Assembly (NCBI RefSeq): GCF_004795255.1
Contig: NZ_SSBQ01000002.1
Location: 291,001-355,000, forward strand
Origin: Streptomyces sp. RKND-216
GTDB lineage: Bacteria; Actinomycetota; Actinomycetes; Streptomycetales; Streptomycetaceae
Direction: 5' to 3'
Length of the DNA stretch: 64,000 nt
Under the pieces are notes generated by a model. That model was not told the DNA's origin, ran no database searches, and saw nothing but the letters and a program-made list of their open reading frames with translations. Below, piece by piece: positions 53,668 to 62,285 of the stretch. The position numbers and the translations under genes were made by a program. Numbering within the stretch: position 1 is the stretch's first letter; each line of letters begins with the position of its first letter.

Positions 53668-54492
53668 ATGGAACGTCCCGCGTGGGCCCCGCAGGGGATA
53701 GACCTGACCGTACCGAGCGTTTCCCGCATCTACGACTACTACCTGGGCGGTTCGCACAACTTCGAGGTCGACCGGGAGGCGGGCCGCAAGGCCATCGAGG
53801 CCTGGCCGGGGCTGCCGAAGGTGATGCAGGCCAACCGGGCGTTCATGCGCCGCGCCATCCGGTACGCCGTCAGCCAGGGCCTGACACAGTTCCTCGACAT
53901 CGGCTCCGGCATCCCCACCTTCGGCAACGTGCACGAGGTCGCCCAGCAGGCGGACCCCGAGGCGCGGGTGGTGTACGTGGACAACGACCCGGTCGCGGTA
54001 GCGCACAGCCGGGCGGTGCTCCAGGACAACGACCGTACGGACGTGGTGTCCGCCGACTTCCGTGCGCCGCGCGACATCCTGCGCAGCCCCGAGGTGGAGC
54101 GGCTACTCGACCTGGACAGACCGGTGATGTTGCTGCTGGTCGCGGTGCTGCACTTCATCGAGGACCGGGACGAGCCGTGGAAGGCGGTCGCGGAACTGCG
54201 GGACGCGCTTCCGCCGGGCAGCATGCTGGCGGTCACCCACGCGTCCGGCGACGGCGAGTACAAGGTCGCGGACCGCGGGGAGGGCGCGTCGAACGTCTAC
54301 CGCCGTATCGGTTCCCCCCTGCTGATGCGCTCCGAGGCGGACGTGGCGCGATTCTTCGAGGGCTGGGACCTGGTGGAGCCGGGCCTGGTGGCGATGCCCC
54401 GCTGGCGCCCGGACTCCCCCACGGACCAGGAGGACCCGGTGATGTTCAGCGGATTCGCCGGGGTGGGCCGCAAGCCGGAGCACGCCGGGTGA
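53668..54492 (+). CDS. DUF574-type SAM-dependent methyltransferase
   Basis: 274 residues from ATG 53668 (GGAG upstream; TTG 53665 also possible). Characteristic opening VSRIYDYYLGGSHNFEVDRE of the Streptomyces Methyltransf_19/DUF574 family, SAM motif QFLDIGSGIPTFGNVHEVAQ and VVYVDNDPVAVAHSRAVL. The family is greatly expanded in Streptomyces and substrates are unknown. Its stop overlaps the GTG of a c-di-GMP enzyme, so the two are translationally coupled. Confidence 0.9.
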   Translation: MERPAWAPQGIDLTVPSVSRIYDYYLGGSHNFEVDREAGRKAIEAWPGLPKVMQANRAFMRRAIRYAVSQGLTQFLDIGSGIPTFGNVHEVAQQADPEARVVYVDNDPVAVAHSRAVLQDNDRTDVVSADFRAPRDILRSPEVERLLDLDRPVMLLLVAVLHFIEDRDEPWKAVAELRDALPPGSMLAVTHASGDGEYKVADRGEGASNVYRRIGSPLLMRSEADVARFFEGWDLVEPGLVAMPRWRPDSPTDQEDPVMFSGFAGVGRKPEHAG

Positions 54493-56675
54493 ATCCCGCG
54501 CCGCAGCTGAAGGGGACCGCGGCCGACGGGCTGCGGCGCTTCGCGACCATCTGGAGCCGTGCTGTCTACCCCGCGACGGCGACCTCGATGACGCGCGCGG
54601 AGTTCGAGGACTACCTCCATCCGCTCGCCGTCCGGCTCGGCGATGCGCTGCACGCGCATCCCTTCACCCCCTCACCCGGCCGGGAGGTCGGGGAGGCGCT
54701 GGTGGCGGCGCACTGCACCGCCCCGGACGCACTGCCGCAGATCCTCGGCGTGGTGGAGTCGTACCTGGTACTCTACAGCGCCGCGGACACCCCGCTGCCG
54801 GTGGAGGAGGGCCGTGCCCGCTGCTCCCGCCTGCAGCACGCGGTCGCCGCCGGGTTCGCCAAGGCGCTCCGCGAGCGGACGCGTTCGGAGCAGGAGGCGC
54901 TGTCCCGGGCGGCGCTGGCCGCTCAGGCAGCCGTCGAAGAGGCGCTGCACACCAGCGAAACCCGGTTCCGCACGGTCTTCAAGGACGCCACCATCGGTAT
55001 CGGCATCGCCGACATGGACGGGCGGATCCGCGACGTCAACGGCGCGCTGGCCCGCATGTTCAACTGCTCCGAGGAGGAGCTGCGGCGGCGGAACGTCAGC
55101 GAGTGGGTGCATCCCAGCGACGCGCCCGAGGTGTGGCGCATGCACCGGGAGCTGGTGCGCGGCGAGCGGGACCACTTCCGGGTGGAGAAGCCGTACCACC
55201 GGCCGGACGGCACGGTGCTGTGGACGAACCTCACCGTCTCGCTGCTGCGCGGCGCCGAGGGCGAGCCCCGCTACCAGCTCGCCCTGATGGAGGACATCAC
55301 CGAACGGCGCCTGCTGCACCTGCGGCTGCGGTACGAGGCGACGCACGACGAGCTGACCGGCCTGCCCAACCGGACGCTGTTCGCGGAGCGGCTGGAGCGC
55401 GTGCTGGCCGGCACGGGACCGACGGGGCGTGGCAACGAGAGCCGCAGCGGCAGATTCGGCCTGCTCTACCTGGACATCGACGGGTTCAAGGCCGTCAACG
55501 ACAGCCTGGGACACGCGGTCGGCGACCAGTTGCTGGTGTCGGTGGCCGAGCGCCTCCAGTCCTGTGCGGCGGCGCCCAACCATCTGGTGGGGCGGATCGG
55601 CGGGGACGAGTTCGTCGCCCTGATCTCCAACCCCTCCGGCCGCGAGGAGGTCACCGAGCTGGCCCGGCAGGCGCTGGCCGCGCTGGCCACGCCGATCACC
55701 GTTGACGGCCGCGACCTGTCGGTCCGGGCCAGCATCGGCATCGTGGAGGGCAGCAGCGGCGAACTGGGCCCCGCGGAGGTGCTGCGCAGCGCGGACATCA
55801 CCATGTACCGGGCCAAGGACTCGGGCGGCAATCGGTACGAGATCGCCGACCCGGTCTCTGACGCCCGCGCGATCGACCGGCACAGCCTCACCAACCACCT
55901 GCCCGGTGCGCTGGAGCGCGGCGAGTTCTTCCTCGAGTACCAGCCGCTGATACGGATGAGCGACAGTCGGCTGACCGGTGCCGAGGCGCTGGTGCGCTGG
56001 CGGCACCCGGTCCACGGCCTGCTGGGACCGGACCGTTTCATCCCGCTGGCCGAACACACGGGACTGATCGTGCCGTTGGGCCGCTGGGTGCTGGAGCAGG
56101 CGGTGCGGCAGGCGTGCGACTGGTGTGCCCACCCGGTGTTGGGCGGCCGGGCGGCGGACGGCGAACCGATCCGGGTCAACGTGAACCTCTCGCCCCGGCA
56201 GCTGCATCATCCCGACCTGGTGCAGGACACCGTGGCCGTGCTGGAGCGGGCCGGTCTCACCCCCGCGTCGCTCTGCCTGGAGGTCACGGAGAGCGCTCTG
56301 ATCGGCGCCGACGAGGACGAACTCAAGCCGTTGCGGCAGCTCGCCGAGATGGGCGTCGACATCGCTCTGGACGACTTCGGCACCGGCTACTCCAACCTGG
56401 CCAACCTGCGGCGGCTGCCGGCGACGACGCTGAAACTGGACCGCTCCTTCACCCAGGGACTCCAGCAGCATCCGGCGGACCCGGTCGACGTGACCTTCGT
56501 CGGCGGCATCGTGTCGCTGGCGCACGCGCTGGGGCTGCGCGTCACCGTGGAGGGCGTGGAGACCGAAGCGCAGGCGGCGCAGCTGCGCGAGCTGGGCTGC
56601 GACACCGCGCAGGGCTGGTACTACGCGCGCCCGGCACCCGCGGAGGAGATCGTGGCGCACTGGGCGACTGCCTGA
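54489..56675 (+). CDS. PAS-GGDEF-EAL c-di-GMP enzyme (CdgA/RmdA-like)
   Basis: 728 residues from GTG 54489. N-terminal helical region (1-150), PAS/PAC (about 160-280: SETRFRTVFKDATIGIGIAD), GGDEF domain (about 285-450: ATHDELTGLPNRTLF; RIGGDEF at 370) and EAL domain (about 465-728). The GGDEF signature is intact but the RxxD inhibitory site five residues upstream is absent (APNH). EAL catalytic residues are all present: EALVRW, NVNLSPRQ, EVTESALIG, LDDFGTGYSNL, KLDRSF, VEGVETEAQ. Both synthesis and breakdown of c-di-GMP are possible. In Streptomyces this controls BldD and development. Confidence 0.93.
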   Translation: MNPAPQLKGTAADGLRRFATIWSRAVYPATATSMTRAEFEDYLHPLAVRLGDALHAHPFTPSPGREVGEALVAAHCTAPDALPQILGVVESYLVLYSAADTPLPVEEGRARCSRLQHAVAAGFAKALRERTRSEQEALSRAALAAQAAVEEALHTSETRFRTVFKDATIGIGIADMDGRIRDVNGALARMFNCSEEELRRRNVSEWVHPSDAPEVWRMHRELVRGERDHFRVEKPYHRPDGTVLWTNLTVSLLRGAEGEPRYQLALMEDITERRLLHLRLRYEATHDELTGLPNRTLFAERLERVLAGTGPTGRGNESRSGRFGLLYLDIDGFKAVNDSLGHAVGDQLLVSVAERLQSCAAAPNHLVGRIGGDEFVALISNPSGREEVTELARQALAALATPITVDGRDLSVRASIGIVEGSSGELGPAEVLRSADITMYRAKDSGGNRYEIADPVSDARAIDRHSLTNHLPGALERGEFFLEYQPLIRMSDSRLTGAEALVRWRHPVHGLLGPDRFIPLAEHTGLIVPLGRWVLEQAVRQACDWCAHPVLGGRAADGEPIRVNVNLSPRQLHHPDLVQDTVAVLERAGLTPASLCLEVTESALIGADEDELKPLRQLAEMGVDIALDDFGTGYSNLANLRRLPATTLKLDRSFTQGLQQHPADPVDVTFVGGIVSLAHALGLRVTVEGVETEAQAAQLRELGCDTAQGWYYARPAPAEEIVAHWATA

Positions 56676-56706
56676 GCGGTGTTCCCGGTCCGGCGGGGGT
56701 TTCCCC

Positions 56707-56732
56707 GGCCGGCGCGGGTGTGCGCGCCGGCC
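56707..56732. terminator. Bidirectional terminator
   Basis: Perfect 10-bp G/C stem (56707-56716 with 56723-56732), loop GGTGTG, between the convergent GGDEF-EAL and alpha/beta-hydrolase genes. Confidence 0.75.
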
Positions 56733-56739
56733 GAGCGGT

Positions 56740-57669
56740 TCAGCGGGCGGTGTGCACGTCCAGCCAGGCCAGCAGGTCGGCCTGCACCTCGTCGCGGTGG
56801 GTCTCGTTGAGGATCTCGTGCCGCGCCTGTGGGTACGCCCGCCAGGTCAGGTCCCGTGTACCCAGGTAGCGGAAGTCCTCCAGCAGTTCGTACACCAGCG
56901 TCATGCCGCCGTGGCACGGGTCGCGGTCACCGACGGCGACGTGCACGGGGAGGTCGCGGGGGATGCGGGCGAGGCGTGCGGGATCGTTGATCCGGCGCAC
57001 GGCCAGGACCCAGTCCAGGGACAGTCCGGCGCTGAACGGGAAGCCGCACCGCGCGTCGGCGACGTACGCGTCGACCTCGGCCTCGTCCCGGGTGAGCCAT
57101 TCGAAGCCGGTGCGGTGCGGGTAGGGGTCGTTGAAGGAGCCGAACAGCGACGGGACGAAGTCCGACAGGGCGTCCCGCCCCCGCTCCTCGACTTCACCGC
57201 GCAGCCGTTCGGCCGCGTTCTGCGTTTCGCAACCGGGCAGGGAGCGGAAGGTGCCGGACAGCATCAGTCCGTCCAGGTCGGCGCCGTACTCCTGGGCGAA
57301 GTCGCGGGCCAGCTGGGAGCCCATGCTGTGCCCGAGCAGCACGTACGGCAGGTCCGGCGGCAGCGCGGACCGCGCGCGCCGCCCGACGGTGTGCAGGTCG
57401 TCGACGACCGCGCGCCAGCCGCCAGGCCCGGCGACGCCCAGGCCGCCGGTGTGGTCGGCGGTGCGGCCGTGTCCGCGGTGGTCGGAGGCGACCACCGCGT
57501 AGCCGTGGTCGGTCAGGTGGCGGGCGAACCGGTCGTAGCGGGCCGCGTGTTCGGCCGCGCCGTGCGCGATCTGCACGAGTGCGCGGGGGCTCCCGGCCGA
57601 CGGCAGCCAGGTGTACGTGGCCACGGGCGTGTCGTCCGTGGCGGGGGTGAAGTCCACGGTGGCGTCCAT
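56740..57669 (-). CDS. Alpha/beta hydrolase (monoacylglycerol lipase-like)
   Basis: 309 residues from ATG 57669 (GAAGGAGAACGC upstream). VQIAHGAAEHAARYDRFARH precedes VVASDHRGHGRT. The nucleophile elbow is VLLGHSMGSQLARDF (GHSMG). A late Asp (AVGDRDPCHGG) and His (YPQARHEILNE) complete the triad. This is the serine aminopeptidase S33 / lysophospholipase subgroup. No export signal. Substrate probably a monoacylglycerol or lysolipid. Confidence 0.92.
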   Translation of the reverse strand: MDATVDFTPATDDTPVATYTWLPSAGSPRALVQIAHGAAEHAARYDRFARHLTDHGYAVVASDHRGHGRTADHTGGLGVAGPGGWRAVVDDLHTVGRRARSALPPDLPYVLLGHSMGSQLARDFAQEYGADLDGLMLSGTFRSLPGCETQNAAERLRGEVEERGRDALSDFVPSLFGSFNDPYPHRTGFEWLTRDEAEVDAYVADARCGFPFSAGLSLDWVLAVRRINDPARLARIPRDLPVHVAVGDRDPCHGGMTLVYELLEDFRYLGTRDLTWRAYPQARHEILNETHRDEVQADLLAWLDVHTAR

Positions 57670-57736
57670 GCGTTCTCCTTCCTGCGCGGTGACGGCCGGC
57701 TCCTGGACGCGACGGTACGCGATCACGCCCACGCGG

Positions 57737-58993
57737 TCATCGGGGCGTGACGTTGGGGGATCTGCGGGGAGCGGTGCCGGGGAAGACGACGGGGAGCGTG
57801 GCGAGGCTGCGGTGGAACGGCCCGGGACGCCAGGTGAGCCGGTCGGGCGGGAGCGCCAGCTCCATCTCGGGCAGCAGGTCGAGCAGCGTCTCGATCGCGG
57901 CCTCGGCGATGACGCCGGCGATGTCCTTCGCGGGACACAGGTGCGGGCCGGCGCTGAAGGCCAGGTGGGAGTGGTTGGCGGCGAGCGCGCCGTGCGCGGC
58001 GACCGCCGGGTCGGTGTTGGCGGCGGCGTGCGAGACCAGCACCGGCACGCCGGGCGGCACCGCGAACTCGCGGCCGCGGACGTCCCGGAGGACCTGCTCG
58101 GCGACGGCGTAGTGGAAGCAGTAGTTGGACATCGGCGGCCGGGTCCACAGCACCTCGTTCAGCGCGTCGACGACGGTGAGGCTGCCGCCGGTGAGGTCGT
58201 GGCCGAACCGGTCGTCGGTGAGGAGCAGCAGCACGGAGGTGGAGATCCACGCGGACTGCGGGGCGGTACCGGCGCCCAGCAGCGCCACCAGCTGGTGGAT
58301 GGTCTCCTCGTCGCTCAGCGCCGCGGAGTGGTTGAGCAGCCAGGACGTCACGTCGGCGCCCGGGGTGCGGCGTTTGGCGGCCACCAGGTCGCCGAGGCAG
58401 TTGGCGAGGTCGGCGCTGCCCTGCTGGGCGGCGGCCGGTTCGGCGTCGATCATGCTGCCGAAGGCGGCGGCCATCCGGGTCGCGATCTCGTCGGGGCAGC
58501 CGAAGAGCTGGGCGAGGACGAGAACGGGAATCCGGTCCGCGTAACCGCCGACCAGGTCGGCGCCGCCGTCCGGGCCGAAGGAGTCGATGAGCGCGACGGC
58601 GCTGCGCTGCACGTAGCGACGCAGCCGGTGGGGGTTGACGCGGGCCAGGGTGTCGTCGACGGAGGTGCGCAGCCGCAGATGGCGTTCCCCGTCGGCGAAG
58701 AGCAGGCTGGGCCGCCAACCCATCATTGGGACCACCTGGTTGTCGAAGGGCACCCGTCCCTCGGCCATGGCGGCCCAGCGGCGGGCGTCCCGGCTGAACC
58801 AGGGGCTGCGCAGCACATACAGGGCGACGTCGTAGTCGGTGACCAGCACGGCTTCGACACCGGGGGCGAGTTCGACCCAGTGGGCCGGGCCGCGGTCGCG
58901 GAGCGCCGCGTAGGCGGCGTCGGGGTCGGCGGCGAAGCGGGGGCCGTGCAGGGCCGGGACTGCCACCGGACAGCGGCCGCCGGTCCGCGGCAC
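57737..58993 (-). CDS. Conservon cytochrome P450 (CYP157-like, CvnE), ExxR altered
   Basis: 418 residues from GTG 58993. Starts CPVAVPALHGPRFAADPDAA. Heme loop LAFSAGPHLCPAKDIAG has the Cys thiolate, in the conservon-type FSxGPHxCPA form. The K-helix reads NEVLWTRPP, so Arg of the ExxR motif is Trp, as reported for CYP157 members. The I-helix GAGTAPQSAWI also lacks AG-x-DT. GTG 58993 has no ribosome site. The well-placed GTG at 59019 (GGAG upstream) is one base out of frame across a run of six C (59000-59005), so the N-terminus may carry a one-base deletion. Redox partner unknown. Confidence 0.85.
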   Translation of the reverse strand: MPRTGGRCPVAVPALHGPRFAADPDAAYAALRDRGPAHWVELAPGVEAVLVTDYDVALYVLRSPWFSRDARRWAAMAEGRVPFDNQVVPMMGWRPSLLFADGERHLRLRTSVDDTLARVNPHRLRRYVQRSAVALIDSFGPDGGADLVGGYADRIPVLVLAQLFGCPDEIATRMAAAFGSMIDAEPAAAQQGSADLANCLGDLVAAKRRTPGADVTSWLLNHSAALSDEETIHQLVALLGAGTAPQSAWISTSVLLLLTDDRFGHDLTGGSLTVVDALNEVLWTRPPMSNYCFHYAVAEQVLRDVRGREFAVPPGVPVLVSHAAANTDPAVAAHGALAANHSHLAFSAGPHLCPAKDIAGVIAEAAIETLLDLLPEMELALPPDRLTWRPGPFHRSLATLPVVFPGTAPRRSPNVTPR

Positions 58994-59091
58994 GGCCGCG
59001 GGGGGTGTGAGGTCGTCACGGAGGCTCCAGGTGCGGCGTGCGGTGGGGCTGGTGGGGCGGCGGACGCGGGGAGGCGCGGCCTGTCGGCGGC

Positions 59092-59457
59092 TCAGAGGGC
59101 GTGGAGGCCGGCCAGGACGCGTTCCAGGATCTGCACCTCGCTGAGGGGTTCCGGTGTCCGGGCCTCGGGCAGCCGGGTGACCAGGTGGCCGGTGTCCAGC
59201 AGGTCGGCGAGCAGGACGCGGGTCACGGTGAGCGGCTGCCCGAGGTGGCTGGCGAGTTCGACGACCGAGAGGAAGCCGCCGCGCACCATGTCCACGGCCG
59301 CCCGCTGCTCGGGCGCCAGCCCGGCGGTGGTGCGGTCGGGCGTCGCCGTCACCAGGGTGACCACGTCCAGCACGTGCGTGTTGCGGGTGGGCCGGGCCCG
59401 GCCGCCGGTGATGACGTAGGCGCGGACCAGATCCGCACGGCGGCGCGGGCGGCTCAC
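59092..59457 (-). CDS. cvnC: Conservon DUF742 protein (CvnC)
   Basis: 121 residues from GTG 59457, overlapping the cvnB stop. Core YVITGGRARPTRNTHVLDVV, LAPEQRAAVDMVRGGFLSVV and LLADLLDTGHLVTR form the winged-helix-like DUF742 domain found in conservons, GPCR-like signalling sets of actinobacteria. CvnC interacts with CvnA/B in S. coelicolor. In all standard conservons a GTPase gene, cvnD, comes next; here it is absent and the P450 follows after about 75-100 bases. Confidence 0.92.
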   Translation of the reverse strand: MSRPRRRADLVRAYVITGGRARPTRNTHVLDVVTLVTATPDRTTAGLAPEQRAAVDMVRGGFLSVVELASHLGQPLTVTRVLLADLLDTGHLVTRLPEARTPEPLSEVQILERVLAGLHAL

Positions 59458-59858
59458 CGTGGACTGCCCACGCTCTGCCGGGGCGGGCTGACCAGCTCCC
59501 GGCCCATCTGCCCGACGACCTGGTGCATGCGGTAGGCGACCGCCTCGATGTCGGCGTCGGCGCCGGTGGCGACGGACATGAACATCCCTTCCCCGGCCCG
59601 GACGGTGAGCACGAAGCCGCCGCCGAACTGCACCAGGGACTGCTCCCAGGAGTCTTCTTTGGCCCGGCAGAACCGCGCGGTGGCCCGGCTGGTCGCCTGC
59701 ACGCCGGCCAGGGCGGCGGCGACGGTCTCGGCGTCGTCCCGGTCCAGGCCGGGCGAGAAGGCCCGCAGGAGGCCGTCCGCGGACACGAGGATCGCATCGA
59801 GCACACCGGGCTGGTCCAGTACCTGGCGGAGCATCCAGGCGTCACGGTTGTCGGTCAT
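59454..59858 (-). CDS. cvnB: Conservon roadblock/LC7 protein (CvnB)
   Basis: 134 residues from ATG 59858, overlapping cvnA by ATGA. Starts DNRDAWMLRQVLDQPGVLDA; ILVSADGLLRAFSPGLDRDD and GGGFVLTVRAGEGMFMSVAT are typical roadblock strands. In other conservons CvnB acts as a GTPase-activating partner of CvnD. With cvnD missing here its partner is unclear. Translationally coupled on both sides. Confidence 0.93.
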   Translation of the reverse strand: MTDNRDAWMLRQVLDQPGVLDAILVSADGLLRAFSPGLDRDDAETVAAALAGVQATSRATARFCRAKEDSWEQSLVQFGGGFVLTVRAGEGMFMSVATGADADIEAVAYRMHQVVGQMGRELVSPPRQSVGSPR

Positions 59859-61060
59859 GGCTCTGGGTTCCCTTCGGTGGTCGGTCGTGCGTGGCGGGCG
59901 GCGCGGCTGCCGCGGAGGAAGCCGCCGAGCGGCGCCGGGGACAGGTCGGGGTCCGCCGTGGCGGGCGGCCCGGGCGGGGGTGCGGGAGGCCCCTCGCCGT
60001 CGGTGCGGGGGACGCGCCGGGGCAGTCCGACGGCGGTGACGGGTGGGTCCGCGGGGGCGGTGCGCTGCCGGGGCGGTGCGGGTGCCGCGGGGGCGGTGCA
60101 CCGCGGCGGCGGTGCGGGTACCGCAGGGGCCACCGCGGGGACGGCCGCGTCGTCGTGGCCGGGCGGCGGGACGGCGTCGGTGAGCAGGTCGCTGGGCAGG
60201 TTCACCACGGCCCGGACGCCGCCGAAGGCGGAGCTCCCGTCGACGTGCACGGTGAAGCCGTAGCGGCGGGCCAGCAGGGCGCACACGACCAGTCCGAAGT
60301 GCGGCGGGTTGCCGAGTCCGGTCAGGTCCGGCGCAGGCCCGTCGGGAGCGAGGACGCGGGCGACGCGTTCCCGCTCGGCCGGGTTGAGCCCGATGCCGGC
60401 GTCCTCGATGACGACGGCCAGTCCGTGGTGGGTGAGCTGGAGGTGCACCTGCACCAGCGTGCTGGGGTTGGAGTAACGGGTGGCGTTCTCCAGCAGTTCG
60501 GCGAGCGTGAGGACGAGTCCCTCGACCACGCGGCCGACGACCCCCCTGCCGTCCTCCACCCGTACGAGCCGGACGCGCCGGTAGTCCAGGATGCGGCCCA
60601 CCGCACCGCGCACCACGTCGACCAGCGGGGTGGCGTCGTGCTGGCGCCCGGGCCAGGAGCCGCAGACCACCGTGATCCCGGCGGACCGGCGGAGGATCTG
60701 GGCGTTGGTGTGGTCGACGACGAGCAGGTCCTCGACGAAGTCGGGGTCGTCGTGGCGCCGCAGCATGTCGGTGATCTTCTTCTGCTGGCTGTTGGCGAGC
60801 CCCTGCACCGTGCGGGCCACCGAGCGCAGCAGGCCCTGTGTCGCCTCTTCCGCCTGCTGGTGGGCCTCGGCGAGCGCTTCGGGCAGCACACGGGCCCGGT
60901 GCCGGGCCAGTTCGTCCTGCCCGGCTCGTACCTCCGCGCGGGACTCCGCCAGTTCGCGGCGCAGTCGGCGCAGGGTCCGCAGCCGCAGGGACAGTAAGAC
61001 CAGCGCACACACCAGCGCCGCCTCCACGAGGGGGCGCAAGGCGTCGGCGAGGTCAGGCAT
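59855..61060 (-). CDS. cvnA: Conservon sensor histidine-kinase-like ATPase (CvnA)
   Basis: 401 residues from ATG 61060 (GAGGA upstream; TTG 61066 possible). One N-terminal membrane span (ALVCALVLLSLRL), a coiled-coil segment RRELAESRAEVRAGQDELAR, then LANSQQKKITDMLRRHDDPD in the dimerisation region, without a canonical phospho-His. HATPase: TLAELLENATRYSNPST (N box), VIEDAGIGL (G1), PPHFGLVVCALLARRYG (G2). C-terminal 110 residues are Pro/Ala repeats (APPPR type). A minus-strand TATAGC (61118-61113) may be the -10. First gene of the conservon. Confidence 0.92.
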   Translation of the reverse strand: MPDLADALRPLVEAALVCALVLLSLRLRTLRRLRRELAESRAEVRAGQDELARHRARVLPEALAEAHQQAEEATQGLLRSVARTVQGLANSQQKKITDMLRRHDDPDFVEDLLVVDHTNAQILRRSAGITVVCGSWPGRQHDATPLVDVVRGAVGRILDYRRVRLVRVEDGRGVVGRVVEGLVLTLAELLENATRYSNPSTLVQVHLQLTHHGLAVVIEDAGIGLNPAERERVARVLAPDGPAPDLTGLGNPPHFGLVVCALLARRYGFTVHVDGSSAFGGVRAVVNLPSDLLTDAVPPPGHDDAAVPAVAPAVPAPPPRCTAPAAPAPPRQRTAPADPPVTAVGLPRRVPRTDGEGPPAPPPGPPATADPDLSPAPLGGFLRGSRAARHARPTTEGNPEP

Positions 61061-61469
61061 GGGCAACGTCCTCGGGGGCTCGGGGGAAGGCCGGACAGCG
61101 GAGAACCGTCACGCTATACGCCCCCGCGACCACACAGAGTCGTCTCCGCGCCGTTCGCCACCCTCGCCAGACCCGATCGAGTGACGCCCGACACCCTGAA
61201 AGGGGAAGCATGCGGAGCGTAACCCCGGTGTGGTGTACACGAGTTGACCCAGCGAAGGACAGCGGCCGCCGGGCGGCGGAGAGACACCGAGGAGTCGTCC
61301 GGAGCGCAGCGGCCCAAGCCCGGGACGTCTGAGTCGGCACGCATGCTCGTACGGTATATGCCTCGCCACGGAACGTGAACCCCTGTGCGAGTGCCGTATC
61401 GTCGGGAGGGCCGGAATCGAGCCATCGCCGACCGCCCACCGGGCCGGGGCATACCCTCAAGGAGCGCAT
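61061..61469. other. 409-base divergent intergenic region
   Basis: No gene seen. It should hold promoters for cvnA (minus; TATAGC at 61118-61113) and the phosphatase (plus). A/T-containing hexamers on the plus strand include the TATAT at 61355-61359. A convincing -35/-10 pair could not be chosen by eye, and no large hairpin is evident. Confidence 0.5.
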
Positions 61470-62264
61470 GTGACGCAGCAGTCCGCCGAGCCGAAGCTGA
61501 CCGGGGTGCGCAACTTCCGCGACGTGGGCGGACTGCCGGCCGCCGAGGGGCGTCGGGTGCGTCCGGGCGTCCTGTTCCGCAGCGGCCATCTCGCGCACGC
61601 GACCGCGGAGGACGTGGAGTTCCTCGGCGGCCTGGGGCTGCACACGGTCTTCGACTTCCGCAACGCGGCCGACCAGGCCCTGGAGGGGCCGGACGCCCGG
61701 CTGCCGGGCGTCCGCAACGTCAACATTCCGCTGACGGACCCGGCGGAGGGCGCGGAGTTCTGGCGGATGGTGCGGGACGGGGACATGGCGCAGCTGCGCC
61801 GGGCGCTCTCGGACGGGCAGGCGGCCGGCCGGATGACCGCCTCGTACCGGTCGATCATCCGGCACCGGACGGGCGAGCACAGCAGAGTGCTGCACGCCAT
61901 GGCCGAGGACAGCCTGCCCGCCCTGATGCACTGCGCCGCGGGCAAGGACCGTGCGGGCCTCTCCGTCGCCGTGACGCTGCTCGCGGTAGGCGTGGACCGG
62001 GAGGCGATAGAGGCGGACTACCTCACGTCGAACTCCCCGCACCGCCGCTACAAGGTGCACCGCTCCGAAGGCGCGGAGGGCGGGCTGTCGCCCGAGGTGA
62101 TGGAGCTGCTGGCGCCGCTCTTCGACGCCCGCCCCGCCTACCTCGCGGCGGCGTACGACGCCATCGAGGAGACGTGGGGCGGGGTCGAGAGCTACCTCGG
62201 GCAGGGTCTGAAGCTGTCGGACGGGACGCGCGAACGGCTCCGGGCCCGCCTGCTCGAGGACTGA
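61470..62264 (+). CDS. Tyrosine-protein phosphatase (Y_phosphatase3/PtpB-like)
   Basis: 264 residues from GTG 61470 with AAGGAGCG upstream. LTGVRNFRDVGGLP and VRPGVLFRSGHLAHATAEDV mark the PtpB/IphP fold. The catalytic loop ALMHCAAGKDRAGLSVAVTL has the C-x5-R signature (HCAAGKDR), with the Lys/Asp variant typical of dual-specificity or lipid phosphatases such as M. tuberculosis PtpB. C-terminal helices complete the lid. Converges on hpnH. Confidence 0.93.
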   Translation: MTQQSAEPKLTGVRNFRDVGGLPAAEGRRVRPGVLFRSGHLAHATAEDVEFLGGLGLHTVFDFRNAADQALEGPDARLPGVRNVNIPLTDPAEGAEFWRMVRDGDMAQLRRALSDGQAAGRMTASYRSIIRHRTGEHSRVLHAMAEDSLPALMHCAAGKDRAGLSVAVTLLAVGVDREAIEADYLTSNSPHRRYKVHRSEGAEGGLSPEVMELLAPLFDARPAYLAAAYDAIEETWGGVESYLGQGLKLSDGTRERLRARLLED

Positions 62265-62285
62265 GCGCGACGGGCGGCGAGCCTC

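Noticed and set aside
60040..60130. Tandem G/C-rich repeats, considered as a non-coding repeat array
   Set aside because: They lie in frame inside cvnA and encode its Pro/Ala/Arg repeat tail.
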